The notes beneath the pieces are model-generated. The model did not search any database. It saw nothing but the letters and a program-made list of their open reading frames with translations, and had not been told where the DNA came from. Shown here one piece after another: positions 7,924 through 15,344 of a stretch of DNA of 34,421 bases (its first letter is position 1; every line of letters starts with the position of its first letter). A program made the position numbers and the translations under genes. Source of the stretch: Lentzea sp. NEAU-D7 (GTDB lineage: Bacteria; Actinomycetota; Actinomycetes; Mycobacteriales; Pseudonocardiaceae); assembly GCF_026242055.1 (NCBI RefSeq), contig NZ_JAPJDL010000009.1, forward strand, positions 1 through 34,421, given 5' to 3'.

Positions 7924-9798
7924 ATGGGGGACTTCCTCGTCTACACGATCGGCTTCCCGATCACGTTCCTGCTGCTGGTCATGGGTATGGCGCTGGCAGC
8001 GCGGCGCATTCTGGGGCTGCGGATCGGCCTGGTCCGCACCGCGCTGATGTGCGGGCTCGCGATGTCGATCGCGACGAACATCTTCGGCGAGACCACCGCG
8101 GAACCGTCCGCCGCGCTGATCAGCGTGCAGCTCGGGCTGTCGCTCCTGGTGGTCATCGGACTGCTGGCGTTCGCCGAGATCATCGTGCCGACCGGCTCGA
8201 TCCCGCCGCCCACCGAGTGGTGGGGCATGGCGCGGCGCCGGATCGCGCGGACCCGGCGGTACTCGCGGATCACCGCGATCGCGTTCCGGCACGGCCTGGG
8301 CCCCTACCTGCGCGGCCGGGAGCGGACGTCCACGGGACTCTCCCGGTCGCTGCGGCTCGCGCTGCAGGACGCCGGCGTGACCTTCGTGAAGCTCGGGCAG
8401 GTGCTGTCGACGCGTGCCGACCTGCTGCCGCAGGACTTCGTCGACGAACTGAGCCTGCTGCAGGACAAGGTGCCGGCGGCGAAGTGGGAGCAGGTCCGGG
8501 CGGTGCTCGACGCCGAGGTCGGGCTCGACGCGTTCCAGGAGGTCGATCCGGAGCCCCTGGCGGCCGCCTCGATCGCCCAGGTGCACCGGGCGGTGCTGAA
8601 GTCCGGCGCCGAGGTCGTCGTGAAGGTGCAGCGGCCGGACGTCCGGGCGACCGCCGAAGGCGACCTGGACATCGTCACACGCCTCGCCGGGAAGCTGCAG
8701 CGCACGCGGTGGGGCTCGGCGCTGGGCATCCGCGACCTCGCGGCGGGGTTCGCCGCGGCGTTGCGCGAAGAGCTCGACTTCAAGATCGAGGCCCGCAACA
8801 TCACCACCGTGGCGGCGGCCTCGGACTCGTCCGTCGGGCTGCCCCACGTCCACCTGTCGACGTCCCGCGTCCTGGTCATGGACCGGCTCGACGGGGTGCC
8901 GTTGCGCGGCGCCGCGCAGGACGCGGGGCTCGCGCGCACCCTGCTGCGGTTCGTGCTGCGGCAGGTGATGCTGGACGGCGTCTTCCACGCCGACCCCCAC
9001 CCCGGCAACGTGCTGCTGCTCGCCGACGGACGCCTCGGCCTGCTCGACTTCGGCTCGGTCGGGCGGATCGACTCCGCGCTGCGCTCGGCGTTGCAACGGC
9101 TGCTGCTGGCGATCGACCGCAGTGATCCGGCGGGGCTCACCGACGCGTTGCTGGAGCTGACCTCACGGCCGGAGGACATCGACGAGCAGCGGCTGGAACG
9201 CGCCCTCGGCCAGTTCATGGCGCGCCACCTCGGCGCGGGCATGCGGCCGGACGTGGAGATGTTCGGCGACCTGTTCCTGATCGTGTCGCGGTTCGGCCTG
9301 AGCATCCCGCCTGAGGTCGCGGCGGTGTTCCGGGCCCTGGCGACGCTGGAGGGCACACTGGCGGTGCTCGCGCCGGACTTCAACATCGTCGTGGAGTCGC
9401 GCTCGTTCGCCGCCGAGCAGATCTCCGAACGGCTCACGCCGGAGTCGGTGCAGCGGACCATGGCCGAGGAGCTGCAGGCCGTGCTGCCGATGCTGCGCCG
9501 GTTGCCGAGGCGGATCGACCGGATCACCGGGGCGGTGGAGCAGGGCCGCCTGAGCATGTCGATGAGGCTGTTCGCCGACGAGCGCGACCGGTCGTTCATC
9601 ACGGGCCTGCTGCACCAGGTGATGCTGACCGCGCTGGGCGCCACCGCCGGCGTGATGGCGGTGCTGCTGCTCGGCTCGTCCGGGCCGGAGATCGCCGCGG
9701 ACGTCGGCCTGCACCAGGTGCTCGGCTACAACCTGCTGATCATCGCCGTGCTGCTGGGCCTGCGCGTGGTGGTCACGGTGCTCAGGCCACGCGACTAG
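7924..9798 (+). CDS. ABC1/UbiB/AarF-family atypical kinase, membrane protein
   Basis: A 624-aa protein. Residues 1-100 hold about three membrane helices (FLVYTIGFPITFLLLVMGMAL and following). The kinase-like domain has the UbiB hallmarks: the KxGQ motif in TFVKLGQVLSTRADLLP near residue 156, an Ala-rich loop AAASIAQVH in place of a Gly-rich loop, the invariant Lys in VVVKVQRP, EELDFKIEARN (ExD motif) near 282, HADPHPGN near 355 and LDFGSVG near 375. Two hydrophobic helices lie near the C-terminus. Relatives support isoprenoid quinone biosynthesis or lipid transport through ATPase activity; in menaquinone-using actinomycetes the role is poorly known. The stop overlaps that of the convergent small gene by 4 bp. 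The start appears leaderless. Confidence 0.88.
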   Translation: MGDFLVYTIGFPITFLLLVMGMALAARRILGLRIGLVRTALMCGLAMSIATNIFGETTAEPSAALISVQLGLSLLVVIGLLAFAEIIVPTGSIPPPTEWWGMARRRIARTRRYSRITAIAFRHGLGPYLRGRERTSTGLSRSLRLALQDAGVTFVKLGQVLSTRADLLPQDFVDELSLLQDKVPAAKWEQVRAVLDAEVGLDAFQEVDPEPLAAASIAQVHRAVLKSGAEVVVKVQRPDVRATAEGDLDIVTRLAGKLQRTRWGSALGIRDLAAGFAAALREELDFKIEARNITTVAAASDSSVGLPHVHLSTSRVLVMDRLDGVPLRGAAQDAGLARTLLRFVLRQVMLDGVFHADPHPGNVLLLADGRLGLLDFGSVGRIDSALRSALQRLLLAIDRSDPAGLTDALLELTSRPEDIDEQRLERALGQFMARHLGAGMRPDVEMFGDLFLIVSRFGLSIPPEVAAVFRALATLEGTLAVLAPDFNIVVESRSFAAEQISERLTPESVQRTMAEELQAVLPMLRRLPRRIDRITGAVEQGRLSMSMRLFADERDRSFITGLLHQVMLTALGATAGVMAVLLLGSSGPEIAADVGLHQVLGYNLLIIAVLLGLRVVVTVLRPRD

Positions 9799-10199
9799 AA
9801 CTGCCTGCGGTACACCGAGACGTCGTCGCGCCACACGCCGAACACGTCGGGCGCGGACTGGACGACCGTCATCTCGTTGAGGTGACCGAGCACCCTCCAG
9901 GCGCGCGCAACCGCTTGCGCACCCGCGTAGGCGATCGTGCAGAACCGACGCGGCTCGACGACGGTGCGGACGCGGTCGACGTGGCCGACGCTCATCGGCG
10001 TGTCCTGCCAGAGGTCCAATGTGTACCCGGTGCGGATGGGGTCACCGGAGCCCAGCACGCCCTCGATGCTGACCACCAGCCGGTCGCCGTCGAGCCTCAG
10101 GTCGTAGTGACCACTGCGCGGCGGGGTCCCACCGGTGTACGCGGAGCGTGCCGGGTCGAGCACCCAGTGCCCGAGAAAAGGCACGAGATCGTCACTCAT
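9795..10199 (-). CDS. Hypothetical small beta-rich protein
   Basis: A 134-aa protein I cannot assign to a named family. It begins MSDDLVPFLGHWVLDPARSAY, with alternating strands such as GHYDLRLDGDRLVVSIEGVLGS, resembling small lipocalin-like or calycin-like beta barrels that start with a WxLD/W-K motif. No signal peptide or membrane helix is present. The ATG at 10199 has GAAGGG upstream on the minus strand; an earlier in-frame start at 10247 adds an Arg-rich tail and looks wrong. It converges with the UbiB-like gene (stops overlap by 4 bp) and diverges from the DedA-type gene across 70 bp. Confidence 0.65.
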   Translation of the reverse strand: MSDDLVPFLGHWVLDPARSAYTGGTPPRSGHYDLRLDGDRLVVSIEGVLGSGDPIRTGYTLDLWQDTPMSVGHVDRVRTVVEPRRFCTIAYAGAQAVARAWRVLGHLNEMTVVQSAPDVFGVWRDDVSVYRRQF

Positions 10200-10234
10200 G
10201 TGCGTCCCTTCGCGGAACCTGCGCCACTGGCGGA

Positions 10235-10263
10235 TTGTCCGGCGCATCGGCGTGGGCGACCAT
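10235..10263 (+). promoter_or_regulatory. Promoter for the DedA-type gene, leaderless spacing
   Basis: TTGTCC (10235-10240), a 17-nt spacer and GACCAT (10258-10263) end 6 nt before the ATG at 10270. There is no ribosome-binding site, so a leaderless mRNA is likely. Confidence 0.4.
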
Positions 10264-10269
10264 CACCCG

Positions 10270-10920
10270 ATGAGTTATGAGACGGGCGTTCGGTGGAAGT
10301 GGATACCGGCCGTCGTGCTCGGCTTCGTGCTGCTGAGCTGGATCGTGTTCGAGGCGCTGGACCTCATCGACTTCGACGGGGTCGTGACGTGGGTGCGCGG
10401 CATCGACCCGGTGTGGGCGGCGGTGGCGATCTTCGCGCTGCTCGTCGTGGACGTGCTGCTACCCGTGCCGTCCACTCCGCTCATCGTGCTGGCCGGAACG
10501 GCACTCGGCCTGCCCCTGGGGCTGGCACTCGCGGTCATCGGATCCCTGGGTTCCTCTGCCGCAGGGTACGCCCTGGGGCGGTTCGCGGGCCCGTGGCTGG
10601 TGCGCCGGGTGGTCACCATCGAGGAGCTGACCGAGATGCGGCGCTGGGGCCGTCAGTTCGGGCCCTGGTTCTTCGGGGTGGCGCGCGGCATTCCGATGAT
10701 GGCGGAGACGGTGTCGGTGTCGGCAGGGGTGTCCCGGGTGTCCTTCCGGACCTTCATGTCGTTCACCCTCGTCGGAACCATCCCGATCTGCGCCGCCTAC
10801 GTGTTCGCCGGAGCGCAGGCGGACACCGTCGAGCAGATCGTGATGATCAGCGCCGTCGGTTTCCTGTTGACGGTCGGCCTGTTCTACATGCTGCGCCGGC
10901 TCGTGAAGGCGGCGCCTTAG
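10270..10920 (+). CDS. DedA/VTT-domain (SNARE-associated) membrane protein
   Basis: A 216-aa integral membrane protein with about five hydrophobic segments. The VTT-domain core is visible: LLVVDVLLPVPSTPLIVLAG (re-entrant segment with Pro), GSLGSSAAGYALGRFAGPWLV (the GxxxGYxxGR motif), and ARGIPMMAETVSVSAGVSRV (the R-G-I-P segment followed by a G-V-x-R-V/M turn). VTT/DedA proteins act as lipid scramblases or flippases, for example of carrier lipids, and affect envelope homeostasis. The exact substrate is unknown. The Y-RNA-like array begins directly after the stop codon, so read-through from this gene could contribute to those RNAs. Confidence 0.82.
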   Translation: MSYETGVRWKWIPAVVLGFVLLSWIVFEALDLIDFDGVVTWVRGIDPVWAAVAIFALLVVDVLLPVPSTPLIVLAGTALGLPLGLALAVIGSLGSSAAGYALGRFAGPWLVRRVVTIEELTEMRRWGRQFGPWFFGVARGIPMMAETVSVSAGVSRVSFRTFMSFTLVGTIPICAAYVFAGAQADTVEQIVMISAVGFLLTVGLFYMLRRLVKAAP

Positions 10921-10934
10921 GAAAAACCCTTTGC

Positions 10935-11096
10935 GCGGTGTGGTTGTATGAATGTGCGCCCGGTGCGCAGCGAAGGGTTACTTCGGTGATTTCTCAGGTT
11001 CGACTCCTGAGGCCGGTTCCGGCCGGTCTCGGCTCACCCCGGTGAGCACGTCACCCTCCGCGATCTGATCTCGGGCGTCCAAAACTCCACATCTGC
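10935..11096 (+). ncRNA. Y-RNA-like unit 1 with permuted tRNA-like domain
   Basis: The outer stem pairs GTGTGG (10938-10943) with CCACAT (11087-11092), and GCGCCCG pairs with CGGGCGT further in. Conserved boxes CCGGTGCGCAGC (10960-10971), GGGTTACTTC (ending 10984) and TGATCTCGG (11066-11074) recur in all three units and resemble the Ro60-binding strands of animal Y RNAs (GGUCCGAAG and UUGACUAG). Inside is a T arm: CTCAGG, loop TTCGACT, CCTGAG (10993-11011). A capped acceptor-like hairpin GGCCGG-TT-CCGGCC (11011-11024) follows, then a D arm GCTC-ACCCCGGT-GAGC (11032-11047) with A14, G18 and G19 equivalents. The T-acceptor-D order is a tRNA opened at the anticodon stem. Promoter and ends are not resolved. 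Confidence 0.72.
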
Positions 11097-11117
11097 CGGA
11101 ACTAAATCGCTGGCCAG

Positions 11118-11224
11118 GTGTGGTTGCATGAAATCGCACCCGGTGCGAAGCCAACGGTTACTTCGTCTTCAAAACGCAAACACACCGTTGGCGAGTTTGA
11201 TCTCGGGAGCGCACAACTCCACAC
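11118..11224 (+). ncRNA. Y-RNA-like unit 2, short form without tRNA domain
   Basis: This unit lies 180 bp downstream of unit 1 in perfect register at its 5' end. GTGTGG (11118-11123) pairs with CCACAC (11219-11224). CGCACCCG pairs with CGGGAGCG around an A-A mismatch. CCGGTGCGAAGC (11140-11151), GGTTACTTC (ending 11164) and TTTGATCTCGG (ending 11206) are the shared boxes. GCCAACGG (11150-11157) pairs perfectly with CCGTTGGC (11185-11192), closing a 27-nt A/C-rich loop with no T or D arm. It looks like a minimal Y RNA able to bind Ro60 but not to mimic tRNA. Its 3' strand is also the 5' strand of unit 3. Confidence 0.68.
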
Positions 11225-11366
11225 GTGTCCGGTGCGAAGCAGAGGGTTACTTCCACTGTAAATGGGCGGGTTGCGGGTTCGAGTCCCGTCAGACGGGAAA
11301 CCGGCTGTAGCTCAAATGGCAGAGCAGCTGCGCACCTTCCGCGACCTTGATCTCGGACACGTGTGG
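11219..11366 (+). ncRNA. Y-RNA-like unit 3 with GAAA-capped permuted tRNA domain
   Basis: CCACACGTGTCCG (11219-11231) and CGGACACGTGTGG (11354-11366) form a perfect 13-bp outer stem. The shared boxes are CCGGTGCGAAGC (11229-11240), GGGTTACTTC (ending 11253) and CTTGATCTCGG (ending 11356). Inside, in order: a T arm GCGGG, TTCGAGT, CCCGT (11273-11289); a 7-bp acceptor-like stem CAGACGG (11290-11296) with CCGGCTG (11301-11307), one A-G mismatch, closed by GAAA; T8-A9 equivalents TA (11308-11309); and a D arm GCTC-AAATGGCA-GAGC (11310-11325). These are textbook tRNA elements in permuted order. A U-rich tract (11381-11389) follows the unit. Ro60 begins 42 bp downstream. Confidence 0.78.
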
Positions 11367-11374
11367 GGTCTGTG

Positions 11375-11406
11375 GGCTCCCTTTGTTTTCTCCGAGGGGG
11401 AGAGCC
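11375..11406 (+). promoter_or_regulatory. Possible hairpin masking the Ro60 ribosome-binding site
   Basis: GGCTCCC (11375-11381) can pair with GGG-AG-AGCC inside 11396-11406, which contains the strong GGGGGAG ribosome-binding site of the Ro60 gene. The loop is U-rich (TTTGTTTTC), so the same sequence may serve as a weak terminator for unit 3. Confidence 0.35.
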
Positions 11407-11407
11407 A

Positions 11408-12991
11408 ATGGCGAAGTTCAACATCTTCCGCGCGCGTCCGGCGGCCACCAGCCCCGTCACGACAGCGCCGGTACCGACCGGCGTCACCCACGAGGGTGGC
11501 GACGGCTACGCCCGCGACACGAAGTCCGAGCTGTTCCTGCTCGCCGTGTCGAACATGGGTGGCGAGGACACCTTCTACGAGTCCGGCGGCAAGCGGGACG
11601 ACCGCTTCACGCAGCTCGTGCACGCCGCCGCGCTCTCCGATCCCGAGTGGACCGCGCGCCTGCTCGCGTGGCTGCGCGGCGAGGCGAACATGCGCACGGC
11701 GTCGCTCGTCGGCGCGGCCGAGTTCGTGCTCGCGCGGCTCGTGGCCGAGTCCGACGCCGGTGTGACCAACCGCGCCGTCGTCGCCTCCGTGCTGCAGCGC
11801 GCCGACGAGCCCGGCGAGCTCCTCGCCTACTGGACGAGCCAGAACGGCCGGCGCGTGCCGAAGCCGATCAAGCGCGGCATCGCCGACGCCGTCGGGCGCC
11901 TCTACAACGAGCGCGCGGTCCTCAAGTGGGACAGCGACGCCCGCGGCTTCCGCATGGCCGACGTGCTGAACCTCGCGCACCCCTCGCCTGCCGCGCCCTG
12001 GCAGGGCGCGCTGTTCCAGCACGTGCTGGACCGCCGCCGCTCCGCCGACGCCGAGGTACCCGCCGACCTGCGGGTGATCGCGGCACGGCGCGAGCTGATG
12101 GCGTGGCCGGTCGAGCAGCGCCGCGCGCTGTTCGAGCGTCCCGACGCGGCCGACGTGCTGCGCCGGGCGGGGATGACGTGGGAGTCCGTGGCCGGGTGGC
12201 TGCAGGGACCGCTGACCCGCGAGGTGTGGGAGGCGCTGGCGCCGTCCATGGGTTACATGGCTCTGTTGAGGAACCTCAGGAACTTCGACGAGGCCGGCAT
12301 GTCCGACGAGGCCGCGGTCGCCGCTCGCCTGGCCGACCCGGGCCAGGTCGCGCGCTCGCGGCAGTTCCCGTTCCGCTTCCTGTCCGCCTACGAGGCGGCG
12401 CCGAGCCTGCGCTGGGGCCACGCCCTGGACCAGGCGCTGCAGGCGTCGCTGTCGAACCTGCCCGCCCTGCCCGGCCGCTCGCTGGTCCTCGTCGACACCT
12501 CGGCGTCGATGACGACCGGCGCGATCTCGGCGCGCTCGAAGGTCACCCCGGCGAAGGCCGCGGCGGTGTTCGGCGTCGCGCTGGGCGCGAAGGGCGAGCA
12601 GGTCGACGTGGTCGGGTTCGCGGACGGCACGTTCCGGCACGACGTGAAGCGCGGTGCGTCGGTGATCCGCGAGGTGGACCGGTTCCTGAAGCGGATCGGC
12701 GAGGTCGGGCACGGCACCGACATCGTCGGGTCGCTGAAGCGCTCCTACCGGGGCCACGACCGCGTGTTCATCATCTCGGACATGCAGACGATGTCCGGGT
12801 ACCACGGGCAGGGCGTCTCGGACGTCGTGCCCGCGCACGTGCCGATCTACGGGTTCAACCTCGGTGGCTACCGCAACGCCGCGTACGCCACGGGCAAGGC
12901 GCACCGCCACGAGTTCGGAGGCCTTGCGGACGCAACTTTCCGCATGGTCCCCCTTCTCGAAGCAGGCCAGAACGCGACCTGGCCGTTCTGA
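11408..12991 (+). CDS. rsr: Ro60-family (TROVE plus vWA) RNA-binding ring protein
   Basis: A 527-aa protein, the usual bacterial Ro60 length. Residues 1 to about 340 form the TROVE HEAT-repeat ring: VTHEGGDGYARDTKSELFLLAVSNM, then FTQLVHAAALSDPEW, YWTSQNGRRVPKPIKRGIAD and RMADVLNLAHPSP, all conserved TROVE segments. The C-terminal von Willebrand A domain has a MIDAS motif DTSASM (D-x-S-x-S) near residue 365 and a later HGTDIVGS Thr site. Ro60 binds misfolded or non-coding RNA ends through its central hole and Y RNA on its outer face; in Deinococcus the Y RNA tethers it to PNPase. The ATG at 11408 follows a strong GGGGGAG. Three Y-RNA-like units lie just upstream, and a hairpin terminator starts 2 bp after the stop. 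Confidence 0.92.
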   Translation: MAKFNIFRARPAATSPVTTAPVPTGVTHEGGDGYARDTKSELFLLAVSNMGGEDTFYESGGKRDDRFTQLVHAAALSDPEWTARLLAWLRGEANMRTASLVGAAEFVLARLVAESDAGVTNRAVVASVLQRADEPGELLAYWTSQNGRRVPKPIKRGIADAVGRLYNERAVLKWDSDARGFRMADVLNLAHPSPAAPWQGALFQHVLDRRRSADAEVPADLRVIAARRELMAWPVEQRRALFERPDAADVLRRAGMTWESVAGWLQGPLTREVWEALAPSMGYMALLRNLRNFDEAGMSDEAAVAARLADPGQVARSRQFPFRFLSAYEAAPSLRWGHALDQALQASLSNLPALPGRSLVLVDTSASMTTGAISARSKVTPAKAAAVFGVALGAKGEQVDVVGFADGTFRHDVKRGASVIREVDRFLKRIGEVGHGTDIVGSLKRSYRGHDRVFIISDMQTMSGYHGQGVSDVVPAHVPIYGFNLGGYRNAAYATGKAHRHEFGGLADATFRMVPLLEAGQNATWPF

Positions 12992-12992
12992 G

Positions 12993-13028
12993 GTGTGAGA
13001 GCTCCCCTGACGCGGAGAGCTCTCACAC
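12993..13028 (+). terminator. Terminator hairpin after the Ro60 gene
   Basis: GTGTGAGAGCTC (12993-13004) and GAGCTCTCACAC (13017-13028) pair perfectly over 12 bp with a 12-nt loop, directly after the TGA at 12989-12991. A short U-rich stretch (TTACTTTC) follows. Confidence 0.8.
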
Positions 13029-13055
13029 TTACTTTCAGTTAGCGTTGTGACCAGG

Positions 13056-13061
13056 TATGAT
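13056..13061 (+). promoter_or_regulatory. -10 box for a leaderless HxlR mRNA
   Basis: TATGAT lies 6 nt before the ATG at 13068 with no ribosome-binding site between them. The candidate -35 (TTTCAG, 13033-13038) is weak, which would suit an autorepressed gene. Confidence 0.5.
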
Positions 13062-13067
13062 GCCGGA

Positions 13068-13421
13068 ATGGACTACAACGTGTTCGCGAAAGCGTGCCCG
13101 TCGCGTCCCACGCTGGAGCACATCACCGGCAAGTGGGGCAGCCTGACGCTGACCGCGCTCGCCGACGGGCAGCTGCGCTTCAACGAGCTGCGCCGCCGCG
13201 TCGACGGGGTCAGCGAGAAGATGCTCTCCCAGACGTTGCAGGCGCTGGAGCGCGACGGGCTCGTGCTCCGGGAAGCCCAGAACACGAACCCGCCCCGCGT
13301 CGACTACAGCCTCACGCCGCTGGGCCGCGAGACGGCCGAGCGGTTGCTGGCGCTGATCCACCTGCTCGAGGGCCGCATGCCCGAGGTGCTGGCCGCGCAG
13401 GCCGCGTACGACGCCCGCTGA
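13068..13421 (+). CDS. HxlR-family transcriptional regulator
   Basis: A 117-aa single-domain winged-helix protein. The family opening is intact: a Cys at residue 10 (KACPSRPTLEHITGKWGSL), then LRFNELRRRVDGVSEKMLSQTLQALERDGLV as the HTH, then PPRVDYSLTPLGRE as the wing. The conserved N-terminal Cys is used for thiol or quinone sensing in relatives such as HypR and YodB. An in-frame GTG at 13047 exists, but the ATG at 13068 sits 6 nt after a TATGAT box and fits the family length. Targets are unknown; its neighbours (Ro60 upstream, sdaA convergent) do not show an obvious regulon. Confidence 0.87.
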   Translation: MDYNVFAKACPSRPTLEHITGKWGSLTLTALADGQLRFNELRRRVDGVSEKMLSQTLQALERDGLVLREAQNTNPPRVDYSLTPLGRETAERLLALIHLLEGRMPEVLAAQAAYDAR

Positions 13422-13450
13422 CCAGCTGTTCCGGTTGTCACGGCTGGTCA
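13419..13450. terminator. Hairpin between HxlR and sdaA (convergent)
   Basis: TGACCAGC (13419-13426, including the HxlR stop) and GCTGGTCA (13443-13450) pair over 8 bp. It lies between converging genes and may stop both transcripts. Confidence 0.55.
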
Positions 13451-13484
13451 GGCCGAGTGCAGTTCGAGTGGTCGGAGTGGGAGC

Positions 13485-14849
13485 TCAGCACTCGATCACG
13501 TTCACGGCGAGCCCGCCGCGAGCCGTCTCCTTGTACTTCACCGACATGTCCTTGCCGGTGTCCCGCATGGTCTTGATGACCTTGTCGAGCGACACGAAGT
13601 GCGAGCCGTCGCCCCGCAAGGCCATCCGCACGGCCGTGATGGCCTTGATGGACGCGACGGCGTTGCGTTCGATGCACGGGATCTGCACCAGGCCGCCGAT
13701 CGGGTCGCAGGTCAGGCCGAGGTTGTGCTCCATGGCGATCTCGGCGGCGTTCTCGACCTGCTCGGGGGTGCCGCCGAGCACCTCGGCGAGGCCGCCTGCG
13801 GCCATCGAGCAGGCCGAGCCGACCTCGCCCTGGCAGCCGACCTCGGCGCCGGAGATCGACGCGTTCTCCTTGAACAGCACGCCGATCGCGCCTGCCGTGA
13901 GCAGGAAGCGGACCACGCCGTCGTCGGAGGCTCCCGGCACGAACTTCGTGTAGTAGTGCAGGACCGCCGGGACGATGCCGGCCGCGCCGTTGGTCGGCGC
14001 GGTGACGACTCGGCCGCCTGCCGCGTTCTCCTCGTTGACCGCGAGCGCGAAGAGAGTCACCCAGTCCATGACCCGCAGGGGGTCGGTGACGAAGTGTTCG
14101 CCTTCCAGCCTCTTGCGCATCTCGGCGGCGCGGCGGCGGACCTTCAGGCCGCCGGGCAGGACGCCGTGTTCGGTGCAGCCGCGTTCGACGCACTCCTGCA
14201 TGACGTGCCAGATGTGCAGGAGTCCTTGGCGGACCTCGGCTTCCGTGCGCCACGACAGCTCGTTGGCCATCATGATCTCGCTGATCGACAGGCCTGTCTC
14301 GCGGCAGCGCGCGAGGAGCTGGTCGCCGGTCAGGAACGGGTGTGCCAGCGGGGTCGAGTCCGGCTTGATCCGGTCGGTGCCGCTCGCGTTCTCGTCGACG
14401 ACGAAACCGCCGCCGATCGAGTAGTAGACGGCGTGCTCGAGCGACTTGCCGCCGGCGAACGCCTCGAAGCTCATCCCGTTGGGGTGCAACGGGAGTGACT
14501 TGCGGCGGTGCATGACGAGGTCGCGGTCGTGCACGAAGCCGATCTCGTGCGTGCCGCCGAGCTTCAGCCGTCCGGTGGAAATGATCTCCTCGACGCGGAC
14601 GGCCGCGGCGGTGGGGTCGACTTCTTCCGGGAGGTTGCCTTCGAGGCCGAGGAACACGGCCTTGGGGCTGCCGTGGCCGTGGCCGGTCGCGCCGAGCGAG
14701 CCGAACAGCTCGACGTGCACGCGGTCCACTTCGGACGCACGCGCGCCGAGCTTCTCGACGAACATCGCGGCCGCGCGCATCGGTCCGACCGTGTGGGAGC
14801 TGGACGGTCCGATGCCGACGGAGAAAAGGTCGAAAACGCTGATCGCCAC
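13485..14849 (-). CDS. sdaA: L-serine ammonia-lyase (L-serine dehydratase), single-chain
   Basis: A 454-aa enzyme converting L-serine to pyruvate and ammonia with a [4Fe-4S] cluster. The beta domain comes first ([24 protein letters not shown]), the catalytic alpha domain second. Cluster cysteines are visible in [14 protein letters not shown] and in [14 protein letters not shown]. The polypeptide ends in NVIEC: in type 2 enzymes such as that of Legionella the C-terminal Cys enters the active site as a cluster ligand. The GTG at 14849 has GAAGGA 7 nt upstream. It lies 47 bp after gcvH on the same strand, so both are probably under the glycine riboswitch, linking glycine excess to serine disposal. 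Confidence 0.95.
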   Translation of the reverse strand: MAISVFDLFSVGIGPSSSHTVGPMRAAAMFVEKLGARASEVDRVHVELFGSLGATGHGHGSPKAVFLGLEGNLPEEVDPTAAAVRVEEIISTGRLKLGGTHEIGFVHDRDLVMHRRKSLPLHPNGMSFEAFAGGKSLEHAVYYSIGGGFVVDENASGTDRIKPDSTPLAHPFLTGDQLLARCRETGLSISEIMMANELSWRTEAEVRQGLLHIWHVMQECVERGCTEHGVLPGGLKVRRRAAEMRKRLEGEHFVTDPLRVMDWVTLFALAVNEENAAGGRVVTAPTNGAAGIVPAVLHYYTKFVPGASDDGVVRFLLTAGAIGVLFKENASISGAEVGCQGEVGSACSMAAGGLAEVLGGTPEQVENAAEIAMEHNLGLTCDPIGGLVQIPCIERNAVASIKAITAVRMALRGDGSHFVSLDKVIKTMRDTGKDMSVKYKETARGGLAVNVIEC

Positions 14850-14896
14850 TGATCAGTCCTTCGTGGTGGGCGGAGCGGTCAGTCAGGCTGTGTCGG

Positions 14897-15277
14897 TCAG
14901 CTCTTGGTGAGCTCGGCGTACTTCGCCGCCGTGAGCAGGTTCTCGGCCGAGTCGACGCGGACCTTGAAGAGCCAGCCGGCGCCGTACGGGTCGTTGTTCA
15001 CGAGGGCCGGGTCGTCCACGACGGCGCTGTTGACCTCGATCACCTCACCGGTGACGGGCGAGAACAGGTCGCTGACCGACTTGGTGGACTCCAGTTCGCC
15101 GCAGACCTCGTTGGTGACGACCTTGGCACCGACCTCGGGCAACTGGATGTAGACGATGTCGCCGAGCGCGTCAGCCGCGTACTCGGTGATTCCGCAGGTC
15201 AGCGGGTCCTGCGTGCCCGGCGTCCAGTCGACCCACTCGTGCTCGACGGTGTAGAGCAGGTTCTCGGGGAACTCCAC
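14897..15277 (-). CDS. gcvH: Glycine cleavage system H protein
   Basis: A 126-aa lipoyl carrier protein. The lipoylated Lys is residue 66 in [16 protein letters not shown]. The N-terminal segment EHEWVDW, the [19 protein letters not shown] strand pair, and the C-terminal [10 protein letters not shown] match GcvH. It shuttles the aminomethyl group between the P, T and L proteins of glycine cleavage. GTG start at 15277 with GAGGAG 7 nt upstream. No gcvT, gcvP or glyA is adjacent; in Streptomyces gcvT, gcvH, glyA and sdaA are grouped, so this operon is reduced to gcvH-sdaA. Confidence 0.95.
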   Translation of the reverse strand: MEFPENLLYTVEHEWVDWTPGTQDPLTCGITEYAADALGDIVYIQLPEVGAKVVTNEVCGELESTKSVSDLFSPVTGEVIEVNSAVVDDPALVNNDPYGAGWLFKVRVDSAENLLTAAKYAELTKS

Positions 15278-15344
15278 GGCGCGACTCCTCTGGCTGTGAC
15301 GGGTCAGGAAACTTGCGCCCCCTCCGCCGTGCAGAGTTGCCTAC

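Noticed and set aside
11128..11310. 60-codon frame between DedA and Ro60
   Set aside because: It lies across the Y-RNA-like units, whose stems and tRNA-like arms explain the sequence better.
11272..11330. A canonical tRNA gene
   Set aside because: T and D arms are present but in reversed order, with no anticodon arm and no free acceptor end, so it is a tRNA-like domain and not a tRNA.
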